DNA from: Bacteroidales bacterium UBA4353
GTDB taxonomy: Bacteria; Bacteroidota; Bacteroidia; Bacteroidales; Paludibacteraceae
Direction: 5' to 3'
Length of the DNA: 6,146 bases
Assembly (NCBI GenBank): GCA_002394025.1
Contig: DGSV01000048.1
Span: 1 to 6,146, forward strand
The notes below the pieces were generated by a model. It saw only the letters and a program-made list of their open reading frames with translations. It did not search any database and was not told the DNA's origin. A program made the translations under genes and the position numbers. Shown here one piece after another: positions 6,108-6,146 of this stretch. Every line of letters starts with the position of its first letter. The stretch's first letter is position 1.

Positions 6108-6146
6108 GTTAGTCTGGAAGTGATATAGCACCACTTCCAGACTAAC
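6108..6146 (+). terminator. Perfect 15-bp inverted repeat, probable intrinsic terminator
   Basis: The left arm 6108-6122 and right arm 6132-6146 are exact reverse complements over 15 bases, with a 9-base loop at 6123-6131. Seven of the 15 pairs are G:C. The hairpin begins 32 bases after the stop codon, where an intrinsic terminator would be expected. The window stops at the last base of the right arm, so the T-run that would confirm termination, or a longer palindrome, cannot be seen. The left arm is preceded by TTTTA, so a longer stem remains possible. Confidence 0.65.

Noticed and set aside
1..6146. CRISPR array, tRNA/rRNA, insertion sequence, integrase, toxin-antitoxin or phage-defence genes
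   Set aside because: No repeated spacers, RNA gene, transposase or defence-protein motif was seen; essentially the whole window is one continuous coding frame.

Overview
The window holds one very long protein-coding gene on the + strand. Its reading frame is already open at the first base and runs without interruption to a TAG stop at 6073-6075, giving 2,024 visible codons. About 30 A/T-rich bases follow, then a perfect 15-bp hairpin that ends exactly at the window edge and looks like a transcription terminator. I see no second gene, RNA gene, mobile element or CRISPR array.

The organism is most likely a member of the Bacteroidota, probably a gut or host-associated Bacteroidales. The reasons are the architecture of the protein (giant secreted polypeptide, LamG jellyroll pair, BACON-like Ig domain, paired 'GWNWIS'-type repeats, possible type IX secretion C-terminal domain) and the moderate GC content. 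No taxonomic marker gene is present, so this is an inference.

Residue numbers below count from the GTG at base 28, for convenience only; I do not think that GTG is the true start. Layout of the protein: (1) residues ~1-85, tail of a region that begins upstream. (2) ~85-742, a long beta-rich block with motifs I associate from memory with very large secreted Bacteroidota proteins, and for which I know no named domain. (3) ~742-855, a fibronectin-like or Ig-like stretch. (4) ~856-905 and ~1278-1404, two pieces that together resemble one SbsA-type Ig domain. (5) ~914-1276, two LamG/concanavalin-like jellyrolls lying between those pieces. (6) ~1407-1511, a BACON-like Ig domain. (7) ~1517-1943, two copies of a beta module flanking two copies of a 'GD-x-I-K-S' type repeat. 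(8) ~1955-2015, a possible type IX secretion sorting domain.

Together this suggests a cell-surface or released adhesin-like or glycan-binding protein. No catalytic motif was recognised, so an enzymatic function is not supported. The most interesting points are the uncharacterised N-terminal block, the apparent insertion of two LamG domains inside an Ig fold, and the nested duplication near the C terminus.
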